Part shown: in pieces, positions 1-11,272 of the stretch
Position numbering within the stretch: position 1 is the stretch's first letter
Layout: each line of letters begins with the position of its first letter
DNA from: Glandiceps talaboti
Lineage: Eukaryota; Hemichordata; Enteropneusta; Spengelidae
Assembly: GCF_964340395.1 (NCBI RefSeq)
Contig: NC_135549.1
Location: 21,168,342 to 21,232,341, forward strand
Direction: 5' to 3'
Length of the DNA stretch: 64,000 nt
Notes under the pieces: generated by a model
The model's input: only the letters and a program-made list of their open reading frames with translations
What the model was told of the DNA's origin: nothing
Database searches by the model: none
Made by a program: the position numbers and the translations under genes

Positions 1-119
1 ATATTTTTTCTCAAACTGAAATGATATACTTCTAATTATTAAGTATGCCACTGTTGCATTATTTTTACATGAGCCACAGTTTGTAATGATTAGGGTTTCT
101 AGGAAAGGACTTGTTGGCA

Positions 120-300
120 TATGGATGTATACACATACACACATATGTACCATACATACATACATACATACATCCATACATACATGCATGCATATCTACA
201 TAATTATAGATACATACATACTTACATGCATACATACACACACCCATATACATACATACATACATCCATCTGCTACACACATACATTCATACACACATAC
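120..300. repeat. CATA/TACA microsatellite
   Basis: The stretch is an imperfect run of CATA/TACA tetranucleotides. The open frames across it are low-complexity (Tyr-Ile-His-Thr repeats on one strand, Tyr-Val-Cys-Met on the other) and are not genes. Confidence 0.9.
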
Positions 301-304
301 CATA

Positions 305-960
305 TGTGGTGACCCACTATATATCTTGTCTTGAAACATCGGATTACATTTATTGATTGGGACTGTATCACTCGTTCCTCATGCACTTCTTTTTACCATA
401 CAACACATACACACACACAACCTACCAGAATTTTAATACACAATAAATTCCTGTTAGTTGACATGCAGTTCTTTTTATTTTGTTACCCAAAATATCACCA
501 TAAGTAAAATAGAAATATACAACATAATAAAATACAAACACTGGAAAATAGTACATCACTATAAAATTGAGCTGTTTAGTTTTACAGGATAAGTAAATGG
601 ATATACATTCGTATTTCAAAGTAACTATTTTGGACTGATGTAGTGGTTATTGGACTGCTTATTAACTTCACTAAACAAACTCAAAGTCAAAGTCAGTGAA
701 ATATGTTGGACTATCTGGTACTAAACAACATATTTCACGTGTCAGTTAATGAAAAGATAAAAACAAAAGATTGTACACATTGGTCACTAGGGGTGGTATT
801 CAGAAATAGCTGACCCAGAAATGGATCAGAATTGTTCAGCACCATTGCCCATTTTCAAAATTCTCCTTTCTCCACATAATCGCATTTCATAATAACATGT
901 TGATTTATTTATTTATTGTTCAACTAGTTAGTCGGTTATAGTAAGTTAGTCAGTTATAGA
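305..960. other. Intergenic, no gene seen
   Basis: AT-rich sequence with short poly-A/T runs. No exon with acceptor, donor and conserved coding content was recognised on either strand. Confidence 0.5.
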
Positions 961-974
961 TAGTTAAAGTTGAT

Positions 975-1330
975 AAGCTTTATCATTTTTTACCTTCAGT
1001 AAGGAAAGGTATGTTTTAGTGATGTTTGTCTGTCTGTGCATATATGTCCATCTGTGTATGTATGTATGTCTGTCTGTCTGTCTGTGTCATCATTTTTCTC
1101 AAAAACGGCTGGCTCAATTCAAACGAAATTCAGTGTACTTATTCTTTTGGGTAATGGCTAGTGGCGGTTGGGTTTTGGTAAACATTCTATGAATATTAAA
1201 GAGTAGTTTCATAAATAACAAAATTTGGTAATTGGGCAATATCTTAGTAACTAGTGCATGATTTGAAGTTTCTACCTATCAATTTGGCTCATACGTTGAT
1301 AAAAACACAGTTGATGTAGCTATCTTAGTG
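975..1330 (+). mobile_element. Dispersed element with internal GTCT microsatellite
   Basis: The element opens with a short hairpin (ACCTTCAGTAAGG followed by AAGGT), then a GTCT/GTAT microsatellite, then a conserved body with the phrases 'GGCTGGCTCAATT' and 'TTTTGGTAAACATTC'. The same body, in reverse orientation, lies at about 17034-17453, so this is a dispersed repeat family. No coding capacity is visible, so it is probably non-autonomous. The boundaries are approximate. Confidence 0.65.
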
Positions 1331-2580
1331 ATTCATTTGCATCATTAATGATTTTCAGTAATCATGCAAGATAAGTATGCAATTGTCAGATTTCATATCA
1401 TTTAATGTTATCAATTTTATCAATTAAATGGTATGTAATAAGGTCACACATGGTAGCAATTATAAATGCCCAAGCTCATACACACATCCAGTATGTTTGG
1501 ATGTTTGTTACAGACTGTACCATCTGCAGCAGAACTAACTGAACAGAAGAGTTTACAAGATAACGCTACCAGCGAAAATACAACCTGCATGAAAATCAAG
1601 ATTCATTGATATCTCACATCACGATGAGATAAAGCAGTACAGCAAACATACACAACCACTGCAAGAACTATGACAAGGTCAGCATGTCCATGTTCAAAAT
1701 CCCATTAACGAAACATGGAGTCCATTTTGGGAGGACATTTGTATTTTTCTAGAGTTATAATTGAAAAACTATTATCGTTTATATCGTCAAAACATTATAA
1801 TATTAACAATGATGTAGTTTATGACAACAAAGATTTAAAATCATTCCAACTTTGGATAAAGTACGGACAACTGGAGGATACTGTTGGCATGTCATCGTCT
1901 GTCATTCTGATAACTGAGAAGGCCAAGTGCCACTATATTCCTTCGTGTGTATAACATTCCACTGTACAAATCATCGAAAAAAAAGAGAACATGTTGGCAC
2001 TTATATAAACATCTGTGTGTCCATCATTTATCCCTGCGTTTCAAATAGAAAAACTTTACCGTTTATATTGTCAAAAGTGACATTTTGGACCATACACTTT
2101 CTTTATTTCTGCTTCTGCTACTGACTTCCAATGGTCTGAATTAAAACAAGTGAGGTATTACTATGCATGGACTATTTTATGATTATGAGTAACGTACATA
2201 TATTGTGACATCACTCTGTATCAAATTTAAACTTTCATGCACACACCTATAGCTAACTATCAGTGTTGAGAAGAGGAGCCCATAGCCTACCAGTAAGAAC
2301 ATACAAATTAAGATGGCAGGAAATTTGGGAGGACACTTGTATTTTTCTAGAGTCATTATAGAAAAACTTTTACCATTTATATCGTCAAAATGTTATCATA
2401 TTAATAGTGACAAAGTTTATGACAACAAAGATTTAAAATCATTGCAACTTAGGATAACGTACGGACAACTGGAGGATATTGTTGGCATGTCATCGTCTGT
2501 CATTCTGATATCTGAGAAGGCCAAGTGCCACTAGTCACAAGAGAGGACTGATTCTATAGAGATGAACTGAACAGTTCAAA

Positions 2581-2800
2581 ATGGCGTGTTATTTAGGAGG
2601 TGAGATGTTAAGTTGGATACACTCATCTCACACGGGAGTAGAAGCGTGTCTACGCAAAGCAAGAGATTTGATATTCTGGCCAAATCACAATGTTGAGGGC
2701 GGGAAGATGAGTTATTTGCATCATTCAAAAGATCGCATGACAGTCCTCCATATTGGAGAGGTATTGCAACAAGATACGATAGCAAAAATGACATTTTGGA
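2581..2800 (+). pseudogene. Ty3/gypsy integrase zinc-finger (H2C2) fragment, decayed
   Basis: The reading 'WIHSSHTGVEACLRKARDL' followed by 'FWP' matches the HHCC-type integrase N-terminal zinc domain of Ty3/gypsy polyproteins, in which His-Ser-Ser-His-x-Gly-x-Glu-x-Cys-Leu is characteristic. The downstream Cys pair is not preserved, the frame is short, and no reverse transcriptase, RNase H or catalytic DDE core is nearby. It is a relic duplicated with the array unit. A sister copy lies at about 3286-3500, also broken. Confidence 0.7.
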
Positions 2801-3285
2801 CCATACACTTCTTTATCTCCGCTTCTGCTACTGACTTCCATTGGTCTGAATTAAAACAAGTGAGGTATTACTATGCATGGACTATTTTATGATTATGAGT
2901 AACATACATATATTGTGACATCACTCTGTATCAAATTTAAACTTTCATGCACACACCTATAGCTAACTATCAGTGTTGAGAACAGGAGCACATAGCCTAC
3001 CAGTAAGAACATACAAATTAAAGATGGCAGGAAATTTGGGAGGACACTTGTATTTTTCTAGAGTCATAGAAAAACTTTTACCATTTATATCGTCAAAATG
3101 TTATCATATTAATAGTGACAAAGTTTATGACAACAAAGATTTAAAATCATTGCAACTTAGGATAACGTACGGACAACTGGAGGATATTGTTGGCATGTCA
3201 TCGTCTGTCATTCTGATTACTGAGAAGGCCAAGTGCCACTAGTCACAAGAGAGGACTGATTCTATAGAGATGAACTTAACAGTTC

Positions 3286-3500
3286 AAAATGGCGTGTTAT
3301 TTAGGGGGTTTGAGATGTTAAGTCGGATACACTCATCTCACATGAGAGTAGAAGTGTGTCTACGCAAAGCAAGAGATTTGATATTCTGGCCACGTATCAC
3401 AATGCTGAGGGCGGGAAGATGAGTTATTCGCATCATTCAAAAGATCACATGGCAGTTCTTCATATTTGAGAGATATTGCAACATGATACGATAGCAAAAA
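3286..3500 (+). pseudogene. Second decayed gypsy integrase fragment
   Basis: This is the third array unit's copy of the integrase piece. The His-Ser-Ser-His core is recognisable ('IHSSHMRVEVCLRKARDLIF'), but stops and frame changes follow it. It is identical in layout to 2581-2800 and adds no coding capacity. Confidence 0.65.
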
Positions 3501-4074
3501 TACGACATTTTGGACCATACACTTCTTTATCTCTGCTTCTGCTACTGCCTTCCATGGTCTGAAGTGAGGTAAGACCATATTACTACGCATGGACTATTTT
3601 ATGATTATGAGTAACCTACATGTATATTGTGAAGTCACTCTGTATCAAAGTTCAACTTTCATGCACACACCTATAGCTAATTATCAGTGTTGAGAAGAGG
3701 AGCCCATAGCCTACCAGTAAGAATATACAAATTAAAGATGGCAGGAAATTTGGGAGGACGCTTGTATTTTTCTAGAGTTATAATAGAAAAACTTTTATCG
3801 TTTATATTGGTAAAACATTATAATATTAATAGTGATGGAGTTTATGACAACAAAGATTTAAAATCATTGCAACTTAGGATAACGTATGGACAACTGGAGG
3901 ATATTGTTGGCATTCACACAGCATTATCCTTGACTTTGATGTCACTGTACATGGTACTCTAAGCTTCCAAACCCATTGGTCTCTGAAAGAATTACTATAT
4001 AAATGCACCTTGCACAGAACAAGTGGCCTATGGTAATTATAGGCATGTATGTCAATAGAGTAGTTATGTCCACA

Positions 4075-4462
4075 GGCCAACTCATCTATAGGTTTCTATA
4101 AGTTTCTATAGGCATGAGTGTCTATAGGCCAAACCGCCAATAGGATCCTATAGGTATGAATGTCTATAGGCCAACTCGCCTATAGATTTCTATAAGTTTC
4201 TATAGACATGAGTGTCTATAGGCCAAACCACCTACAGGTTTCTATAAGTTTCTATAGGCATGAGTGTCTATAGGCCAAACTGCCCATAGGATCCTATAGG
4301 CATGAATATCTATAGGCCAACTCACCTATAGGTTTCTATAAGTTTCTATAGGCATGAGTGTCTATAGGCCAAACCGCCTATAGGATCCTATAGGTTTCTA
4401 TAAGCATGAATGTCTATAGGCCAACTCGCCTATAGGTTTCTATAGGATCCTATAGGCTATTT
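4075..4462. repeat. CTATAGG palindromic minisatellite
   Basis: The array alternates 'TATAGGTTTCTATAAG' with 'GCATGAGTGTCTATAGG' and 'GGATCCTATAGG' blocks, with gccaaaccgcc or gccaactcgcc linkers. Much of it is self-complementary (CCTATAGG, GGATCC), so single strands could fold. It begins where array copy 4 is truncated. Confidence 0.85.
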
Positions 4463-5158
4463 CTGTAAGGATGCAGCTGTGTTCACATTACTTGTCCCCA
4501 AGACTTACAGTCAACAATTCATTAGTCTTACTCATTTTCTTGTATCATTTCAGGAAAGACCTCTAGTCATCACAAGAGATAATCCACAACAATTTGCTAA
4601 CGTTTGGTAAGTGTCGGCCATAGGCTTGTACAAAGCTGAATTAGCAGCATCAAATGCAGTTGATTACTCTGGTGAGTGTCTCTTTCAGGTGTCTTTAAAT
4701 TCTGCACTATGGAAACATGCTAAATTGTCTGGCCCCATTGCATTGCTTGCACTCAGTTTATAAGCATAGTGGGATATTAGTACTATGACATGCCAAACAA
4801 CAGTATGACATGGATTTTTTCGACTTGTTTGTATTTTTGTAGATTAAAATTTTATTCACTCTAAATCTTGAGCAGACAAAGAATTGAAAATTTATTTTTC
4901 CATGACGATGAACTACTTGTAAGTCGACCCTATTTCAAACCCACTGACCCTAACCATTTTGTTCGCATATTAGCAAAAAGGGAAAATGTTACAGTTTTCC
5001 CTTGGACAGGGGATCTCCATCTAACACACACGATTTTGATGTAGTTTTTAAGTATCTCAATTATGTTGAGCCCAATTTTGTAGTAGTAACACTCTGGCTG
5101 TCCATATTGATTATGCAGTACAGAAGTAATATGTGGCAACTTTTCTCCCATTCACTAG

Positions 5159-5671
5159 GAACTCCTCTGAATGAAGCAATTGACCTGGTCTTCACCAAAG
5201 AAGAGTTAATGAAGTGTGGAGGTCTAGGATTAAGAAAGAATAAGGATAAAGATGAAAGACCCCACTGGACCCTCATCGTGTAGAGGCAATTAGAGGTAAG
5301 TCCAACACAGGTGCATATTTTAGACCCCACTTCATTTATTCGGTGGAAGTCTTATATTTTCCTTGAAATTTTATCGTAAATAAATTTGAATTCAGATCAA
5401 TCTATGAAACCACATGGGCCTTTAAAAGTCATCCCCCAAAATACTCGATGGCATTATGAAACTTACAAAACAGAAATATACTTTTTTTGTCAGCACATGT
5501 AAATCTTACATTCATTCTGTTATGTTTTATGTTTTAGTGTATCTAGCAGCCAAGGAGAAAGACAGGGGCATTACTAAGAATTTGCCAAAAAAATCCTTTA
5601 ACATCAAATTCCAAAATAAGATCGGAAATGCAAGAAGAGACCTTGCCAAAGCTAGACTGACCTCTGTTTAA
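5159..5671 (+). pseudogene. BEN-domain gene copy A, last two exons, frameshifted
   Basis: Exon 5159-5295 follows a TTCACTAG acceptor and ends at GAG|GTAAGT. It reads 'TPLNEAIDLVFTKEELM', typical of the core of a BEN domain (a DNA/protein-interaction fold of chromatin factors). The expected downstream part 'PLDPHRVEAIR' is present but in a different frame, so there is a net one-base loss near 5255-5262 and the nominal frame stops at TAG 5281-5283. The next exon (5538-5671, after GTTTTAG) joins the shifted frame in phase and reads 'VYLAAKEKDRG' then 'NARRDLAKARLTSV' and stop, the usual basic tail after a BEN domain. The sister copy at 7978-9163 shows the same two-exon layout. No upstream exon was firmly identified. 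The break could be decay or an assembly error. Confidence 0.65.
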
Positions 5672-5885
5672 ATATATCAGTGATAGGGAAGTCAACACAC
5701 CCTGTGCCACACCTGCATTTAACTGGAAAACAGCAATTTGAAATTTGCTTTCTTGAAAGCCAATAAGAAAATGCCATATGTCATTGGAATGATAACATAT
5801 TCTAACTATTTGTACATGTTGCTTTATCTTGACAACTTTACCTGCCAGGCAGTGACTGGAACAGTGTGGCTTTAGAACATGTACT

Positions 5886-5921
5886 TAATAAATTTTATAT
5901 ATAAATTTTAAGAGAAATAAA
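5886..5921 (+). terminator. Possible polyadenylation signals for BEN copy A
   Basis: Two AATAAA hexamers lie about 215-250 bases after the stop at 5671. The call rests on motif and position only. Confidence 0.35.
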
Positions 5922-6295
5922 TGGCATCAACAGCAGAGGTCTGCTTTGTGTGTTTTATCTTGAGTGTTTGCAGTGATAAGGTGAGTCTCATCGTGTGTTA
6001 AAAATTGTTATGCAAAGGTGAGTCTGGGCTGCTTTTCACTGATAGTTCTAGCCACCCTTTCCAAACCCAGTGTAAATTGTATAGGCAAAATTAGTTAAAT
6101 TAAACCCCAGTGAAAATTAGTTCTTTTTTCAGTATTCTATTATATATTACAAGATACTTGCAATGATCAATCTCTTGTGCCCATTGAGAGACAATATGGT
6201 CTTGTAAAAATACATATGCTGACATGCAGAATAATAGCATGTGTTATATAGCATTTTCACATGCTTATTCATAAGCTTGTACATGCTTATTGAGC

Positions 6296-6525
6296 AATAA
6301 GCAGTCCATAATCATGTGTATAGGCCGAATTATTTAAATGAGCTAAGTATGCACATGCTTATATTGCATGTACATGGTTATTCACAAGCATGCACATGCT
6401 TATTCACAAGCATGTACATGCTTATTCACAAGTTATGTACACGCTTAAATAAGCATGCACATAAGCATGCACATACTTAGCTCATTTAAATAATTCGGCC
6501 TATACACATGCTTATGGACTGCTTA
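6296..6525. repeat. Inverted repeat, ~64-bp arms (foldback element)
   Basis: The left arm (about 6296-6361) and right arm (about 6463-6525) are reverse complements built on the core 'GGCCGAATTATTTAAATGAG' with flanking 'GTGTATAG' and 'TAAGCAGTCCATA'. The centre is a run of 'AAGCATGCACATGCTTATTC' variants. Degenerate versions of the core recur at about 9600 and 9726. Confidence 0.8.
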
Positions 6526-6624
6526 TTTGCCCATACATGCCTATATACTTATAAGCATGTAGAATAGGTATGTGCATGCTTATTCTACATGCTTCTCACA
6601 TATATGTCAGTTCTGTAAGGGTCT

Positions 6625-7880
6625 GTATCAAATTTAAACTTTCATGCACACACCTATAGCTAACTATCAGTGTTGAGAAGAGGAGCCCATAGCCTACCAG
6701 TAAGAACATACAAATTAAAGATGGCAGGAAATTTGGGAGGACGCTTGAATTTTTCTAGAGTTAAAATGGAAAAACGTTTACCGTTTATATCGTCAAAATG
6801 TTATAATATTAATAGTGACAAAGTTTATGACAACAAAGATTTAAAATCATTGCAACTTAGGATAACGTACGGACAACTGGAGGATATTGTTGGCATGTCA
6901 TCGTCTGTCATTCTGATAACTGAGAAGGCCAAGTGCCACTAGTCACAAGAGAGGACTGACTCTAAAGAAATGAACTTAACAGTTCAAAATGGCGTGTTAT
7001 TTAAGAGGTTTGAGATGTTAAGCCACGTACACTCATCTCACACAGGAGTAGAAGCATGTCTATGCAAAGCAAGAGATTTTATATTCTGGTCATGTTTCAC
7101 AATGTTGAGGGCGGGAACATATGAGTTATTTGCATAATTCAAAATATCGCATGACAGTCCTCCATATTGGAGAGATATTGCAACAAGATACGATTGCAAA
7201 AATGCGACATTTTGGACCATACACTTTCTTTATCTCTGCTTCTGCTACTGACTTCCATTGGTCTGAATTAATACTAGTGAGGTAGTACTATGCATGGACT
7301 ATTTTATGATTATGAGTAACATACATATATTGTGACATCACTCTGTATCAAAGTTCAATTTTCATGCACACACCTATAGCTAAGTATCAGTGTTGAGAAG
7401 AGGAGCCCATAGCCTACCAGTATGAACATACAAATTAAAGATGGCAGGAAATTTGGGAGGACGCTTGTATTTTTCTAGAGTTATAATAGAAAAACTTTTA
7501 CCGTTTATATCGTCAAAACGTTATAATATTAATAGTGACAAAGTTTATGACAACAAAGATTTAAAATCATTGCAACTTAGGATAACGTACGGACAACTGG
7601 AGGATATTGTTGGCATGTCATCGTCTGTCATTCTGATAACTGAGAAGGCCAAGTGCTGCTAGTAACAAGAGAGGACTGGCTCTATAGAGATGAACTTAAC
7701 AGTTCAAAACGGCGTGTTATTTAAGGGGTTTGAGATGTTAAGTCGGATACACTCATCTCATATGGGAGTAGAAGCGTGTCTATGCAAAGCAAGAGATTTG
7801 ATATTATGGCCACGCATCACCATGCTGAGGACGGGAAGACGAGTTTATATTTGCATCATTCAAAAGTCTGTGTGGTAGTC
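6625..7880 (+). repeat. Second tandem array, copies 5 and 6 of the ~710-bp unit
   Basis: Start codons are at 6721 and 7441 (spacing 720). Both frames run the full 73 codons. Copy 5 reads 'RLNFSRVKMEKRLPF' where the others have 'LYFSRVIIEKLLPF'. Copy 6 ends AKCC rather than AKCH. The units are separated from copies 1-4 by the CTATAGG minisatellite, BEN copy A and a foldback element. Copy 6 runs directly into BEN copy B (exon at 7978), which suggests that array unit and BEN exons were duplicated together. Confidence 0.75.
7690..7875 (+). pseudogene. Best-preserved gypsy integrase fragment of the array
   Basis: It reads 'MNLTVQNGVLFKGFEMLSRI' followed by HSSHMGVEACL and a 'WP' pair. It therefore retains the linker that precedes the H2C2 zinc domain in Ty3/gypsy polyproteins as well as the domain's start. 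It breaks off after about 60 codons. The copy at about 6985-7215 (unit 5) carries stops in the same stretch. Confidence 0.7.
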
Positions 7881-7977
7881 CTCCATATATGTCAACACAT
7901 ACCAATTTTATTTTTGAGTGATGATAAATATGTTTTGTTTAGTTTTTTGACATTTTTTTTGTTATCAATATCTGTAG

Positions 7978-9163
7978 GTGTTCTATTGAATGAACTGATT
8001 GACATCATCTTCGCCTTTGAAGAGCTGGCAAATAGTTGTGGCATGGGGAAGCGATTAAAGAGAAGTGGTGTGGAATCTAAAGTACCCTTGGACAGCCATC
8101 GAATCGAGGCAATAAAAAGTAAGATAATTAAAAGGAGCATTGTATATTGATAATTATTTATCTTGTATTACAGTGAACCAAGATATTAACATGCAATCTT
8201 ATATTCGTGCTATAGGAAATAGATTATGCACATTTTAATTTTAGACCCAAGGTATTCAGTGTTGTTTGTGCACATAAACAGTGTGTTGAGAACAATGAAA
8301 TTTGACATTAGGCTACTGTAATTAGAGATGCTTACTGTAAAGTACAGACAGTGCATTAAATAAAAATTTGTTTCTCCTTGTACCATGATAGTGATGGCAG
8401 TCGATAGTAACACTGTATGAAAATGTTATTCTGAGACTGACTTGCATCTAAAATAATTTACATCGATCTACAGTCACACAGTTTTATTTTCATGTTCATG
8501 ATTGGGCATAAAATTAAAACTGCCTAAAAATAATTTCCAGGTTCATAGTATTACCTGACATAGAGTTACACACCCAAAATAGAGGTGTAATCAAGCAACC
8601 ACAAACTTAAAGAAAAAAGAAACCGTCTGATTTTGTGCAACACAAATTTGCCAACTCCACTAATTGCTGGATCCCATGGAGCCATGCATAGCAACAAATA
8701 TACTTGTTCCACTCTGACCTCAAGTGTGGCATGAAATAATAGCAGCTTTTAGGATTGCATGAATATAGACTACAGATGCAAATGAATGTCTAATGAGCAT
8801 GGTTGTTTCTTTGGATTTACTATGCACGTAATAACCCACTTGTCAGCTTTTTGTGTGTAAGATATAATATGCATTATGAGTTTAGTAAGTTGATTTTTAA
8901 CAAGTCACTATAACTTTTAAAATGCAAATGCTTGAGCTTGGTGTTCCTATGAAAAATGCAACCGTGACTTCAATCAGATACTAATGTACACCTTTGTTTT
9001 ATCTATAGAGTACCTGTTAGTGAGATAACAGGATTCAGGAATAAAATATGACATCACAGAGACAGCTTTCAATAAAAAAAGTTATCAATAAAATAAGCAA
9101 CGCAAAACGTAAGCATGACCTGGCAAGACTGATATCTTGTAATACCAGTAGTTCTGAAAAATG
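7978..9163 (+). pseudogene. BEN-domain gene copy B, last two exons, disrupted
   Basis: Exon 7978-8118 (after ATCTGTAG, before AAAAA|GTAAG) reads 'VLLNELIDIIFAFEELANSC' then, 23 residues on, 'VPLDSHRIEAIK'. This is a continuous BEN core without the frame break of copy A. The partner exon after TCTATAG begins at 9009. Joined in phase it stops after about six codons (TAA 9026-9028). The later 'NKISNAKRKHDLARL' block, which matches the tail of copy A, lies in another frame (about 9050-9163). Each copy is therefore broken in the exon that the other preserves. Intron length (890 bp) differs from copy A (242 bp). The gene's 5' exons were not found. Confidence 0.65.
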
Positions 9164-9582
9164 AAAAAGTTCCCATTGAATGTTTTAGAACCAAAGTTCT
9201 TGTTTTTCTGTAAGTTTTGAGTCTGTATCAAAGTGATTTTTAGAGTTTAAGATATATCACTTCCAATTGTACTTTATCATCTATTTTTAGTTCAACAGTA
9301 TAGTAACAAGAAGTAAATAAATGAAGATTTCTTAGTATATTTTGATTCTGTGCAGGTTTATTGTGTATAGAAGTTCTGTAGTGAAGTCTAATCTGGTGAG
9401 TAGTGGACATCCTTTTAAATATGTATTCAAAGAGGTAAAAAAAAACACCCCAATTTGCACTTCTACATCACATTCATGAAGTGGATTGGCATATATTTTG
9501 TGTATTTGCAAGCTGTCAAATTCCAGTGTACTGCTGAATAACAAACAGTTTACAGGCTAATATCTTAACCTTTACATGCAGG

Positions 9583-9880
9583 CCTTGCTAGCAGTTGAAC
9601 TGCTAAGCTCATTTAAATATTTCGGCCTATACACATGCTAAGGAACGGCTAGTGAACTGTGAAGGCTTAACTAGCAGTTGAACTGCTAATCTTGAAGGTT
9701 AAGGAGCAGGCCTTGCTAGCAGTTGAACTGCTTAGATCATTTAAATATTTCAGCCTATACACATGCTAAGGAACTGCTAGTGAACTGCTAAGGCCCTATG
9801 TACTGCTTATGATGGGCAAAAATAACAGTTTAAAGGCTAATATCTTAGCCTTTACATGCTAATATGAACGTTAAGCGCAG
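9583..9880. repeat. Two direct repeats carrying the GGCCTATACACATG core
   Basis: The block 'CTTGCTAGCAGTTGAACTGC' plus 'TCATTTAAATATTTC' plus 'CCTATACACATGCTAAGGAA' occurs twice (about 9591-9660 and 9715-9785). It contains short palindromes such as AGCAGTTGAACTGCT and is related to the arms of the foldback at 6296-6525. Confidence 0.7.
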
Positions 9881-10019
9881 GCCTGCAAGAGAACTTCATC
9901 CAACAGGCTAAATTTTTAACTACAGGAAAGAAAGGCACAGAAGAGGAGCAGAATATTTCCATGCTGCAGTTCATGTTGTAAATGCTCCAATGGCTATCAC
10001 AGATAAAAATAATGATGAA

Positions 10020-11060
10020 GAGGTCATATCATTTTATTGATTAATATGTACAGTGCTATTCCTGATGAAACATGTGACACCGTTGTTCTTCATGGCCAGG
10101 CTGGTACTATCAGAAACAGGGATCACCATACTCACACATGCAAGAAAATCCTTTGTAGAATTAGAAGACACAACTCTTCAAATAGATTTTTACTTTCTAT
10201 GTGACTAAATGGTGACATGATTTTAAAAGAAATTAATGATAATAAATAAATAAATACAGTCACTATAAATTGTCTGTGATATGCAGGAAATGGCCAGACT
10301 TTGATAACTAACCCTGAAGGCCAAGGTCAAAAGTTAAGGCCTCAAAAGAAATTGTACATCATAATAATATTATGGATAGACACTTGAATTGAGATTCCAT
10401 GTACTAAAGATGTTGAGTTATGCAGTAAATCAAGATTGCTTATTACAAATATGACCACCATTCATTTAAAAGTTATCACGATGAGCACCAAAAGTAATGC
10501 ATGTATTATATATTTCTCTCCTCTTGTTCTGCATTACCATTAGGCATCATTTTGAAAGAAATTGCCCACACATAAATGATACAGATGGTCTGCAAGATGC
10601 AAGAAGTAGCTTGATTTTGAATATTTGACCCAGGTCTTGGTCGAGGTCAAAGGTCACATTCTTACAAGAAAGCTTGTATATGATTATATGGGGTTAGACA
10701 CTTCAATGGACTCTCTAATAATTGTATTAATTTAAAAGTTTTTTGACGGTTTGCAGAAATATATTGATTTGTTACTCCAAATACAGCTGTAATTTAGTAA
10801 GAAGTCACATGAGGACTAATCCTAAACAATGTGTATATTTTCTTCTCCTATATTATCAAGAAATTGGCAACAAATAAATAGAACAAGGTGGCTAATATAT
10901 GATAAGAAATGGCTGAATTTTAATAACTGACCCTGAAGGTGAAGGTCAAAGGTCAGTGTCTTTAAAGAAATCACAATCATTGCAAACACACATAGCTCGC
11001 AAATAAACATCACAACATGTTATCCAACCTGCAAAACAATATTATGAATAGTTTAGAATC
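10020..11060. repeat. Three diverged ~300-bp units with 'GAAGG(C/T)CAAGGTCAAAGGTCA'-like cores
   Basis: Similar phrases recur at about 10310-10350, 10625-10660 and 10925-10960, each preceded by 'TATGATAAGAAATGGC'- or 'GATATGCAGGAAATGGC'-like sequence and followed by an 'AAAGAAAT' stretch. They look like an old tandem repeat. No gene was recognised in this stretch. Confidence 0.55.
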
Positions 11061-11209
11061 AAATCCAGCTAGTTTTTGTAACATTGAGTTGTTTGACGTC
11101 CTTGCCAACTGAGTACCTGGTAAACTGAGACACTAATGTATGCATGAATACAGAATATGATGTGCAGCATTGAATATTTCACTGAAACGTACCACAGTAC
11201 ATGTAACTC

Positions 11210-11272
11210 TGTGTGTGTGTGTGTGTTTGTGTGCGCGCCTGTCTGTGTGTGTGTGTGTGTGTGCGTGTGTGG
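11210..11272. repeat. GT microsatellite
   Basis: An interrupted GT run. The remaining sequence up to 12.9 kb is AT-rich, with no supported exon. Confidence 0.9.

Larger units (their letters stand above)
1500..3965 (+). repeat. Tandem array of ~710-bp units (copies 1-4) with a conserved short open frame
   Basis: Four head-to-tail copies have start codons at 1715, 2313, 3024 and 3738 (spacing 598, 711 and 714 bp). Each carries a frame of about 73 codons containing the phrases LGGHLYFSRV, YDNKDLKS and TYGQLED. Copies 1-3 end near TEKAKCH. Copy 3 differs from copy 2 by an in-frame 3-base loss (RVI-EKLL against RVIIEKLL). Copy 4 leaves the common sequence after 'LEDIVG' and runs into a CTATAGG minisatellite. 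Copies 2 and 3 are followed by a decayed integrase fragment and a shared tail ending near 'TGGACTATTTTATGATTATGAG'-like sequence; copy 1 has the tail but no obvious integrase part. An open reading reaches upstream of the ATG with 'AHSLPVRTYKLK', so the ATG may not be the true start. I do not recognise the peptide. Confidence 0.75.

Noticed and set aside
1512-1609. Possible exon after 'TTTGTTACAG' reading 'TVPSAAELTEQKSLQDNA'
   Set aside because: It is open for 31 codons but has no donor and no partner exon. Too weak to call.
4559-4606. Possible exon between 'ATTTCAG' and 'TTTG|GTAAGT' reading 'ERPLVITRDNPQQFANV'
   Set aside because: Splice borders look good, but the phase does not fit BEN copy A and no homology was recognised. 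It is left as a possibility only.
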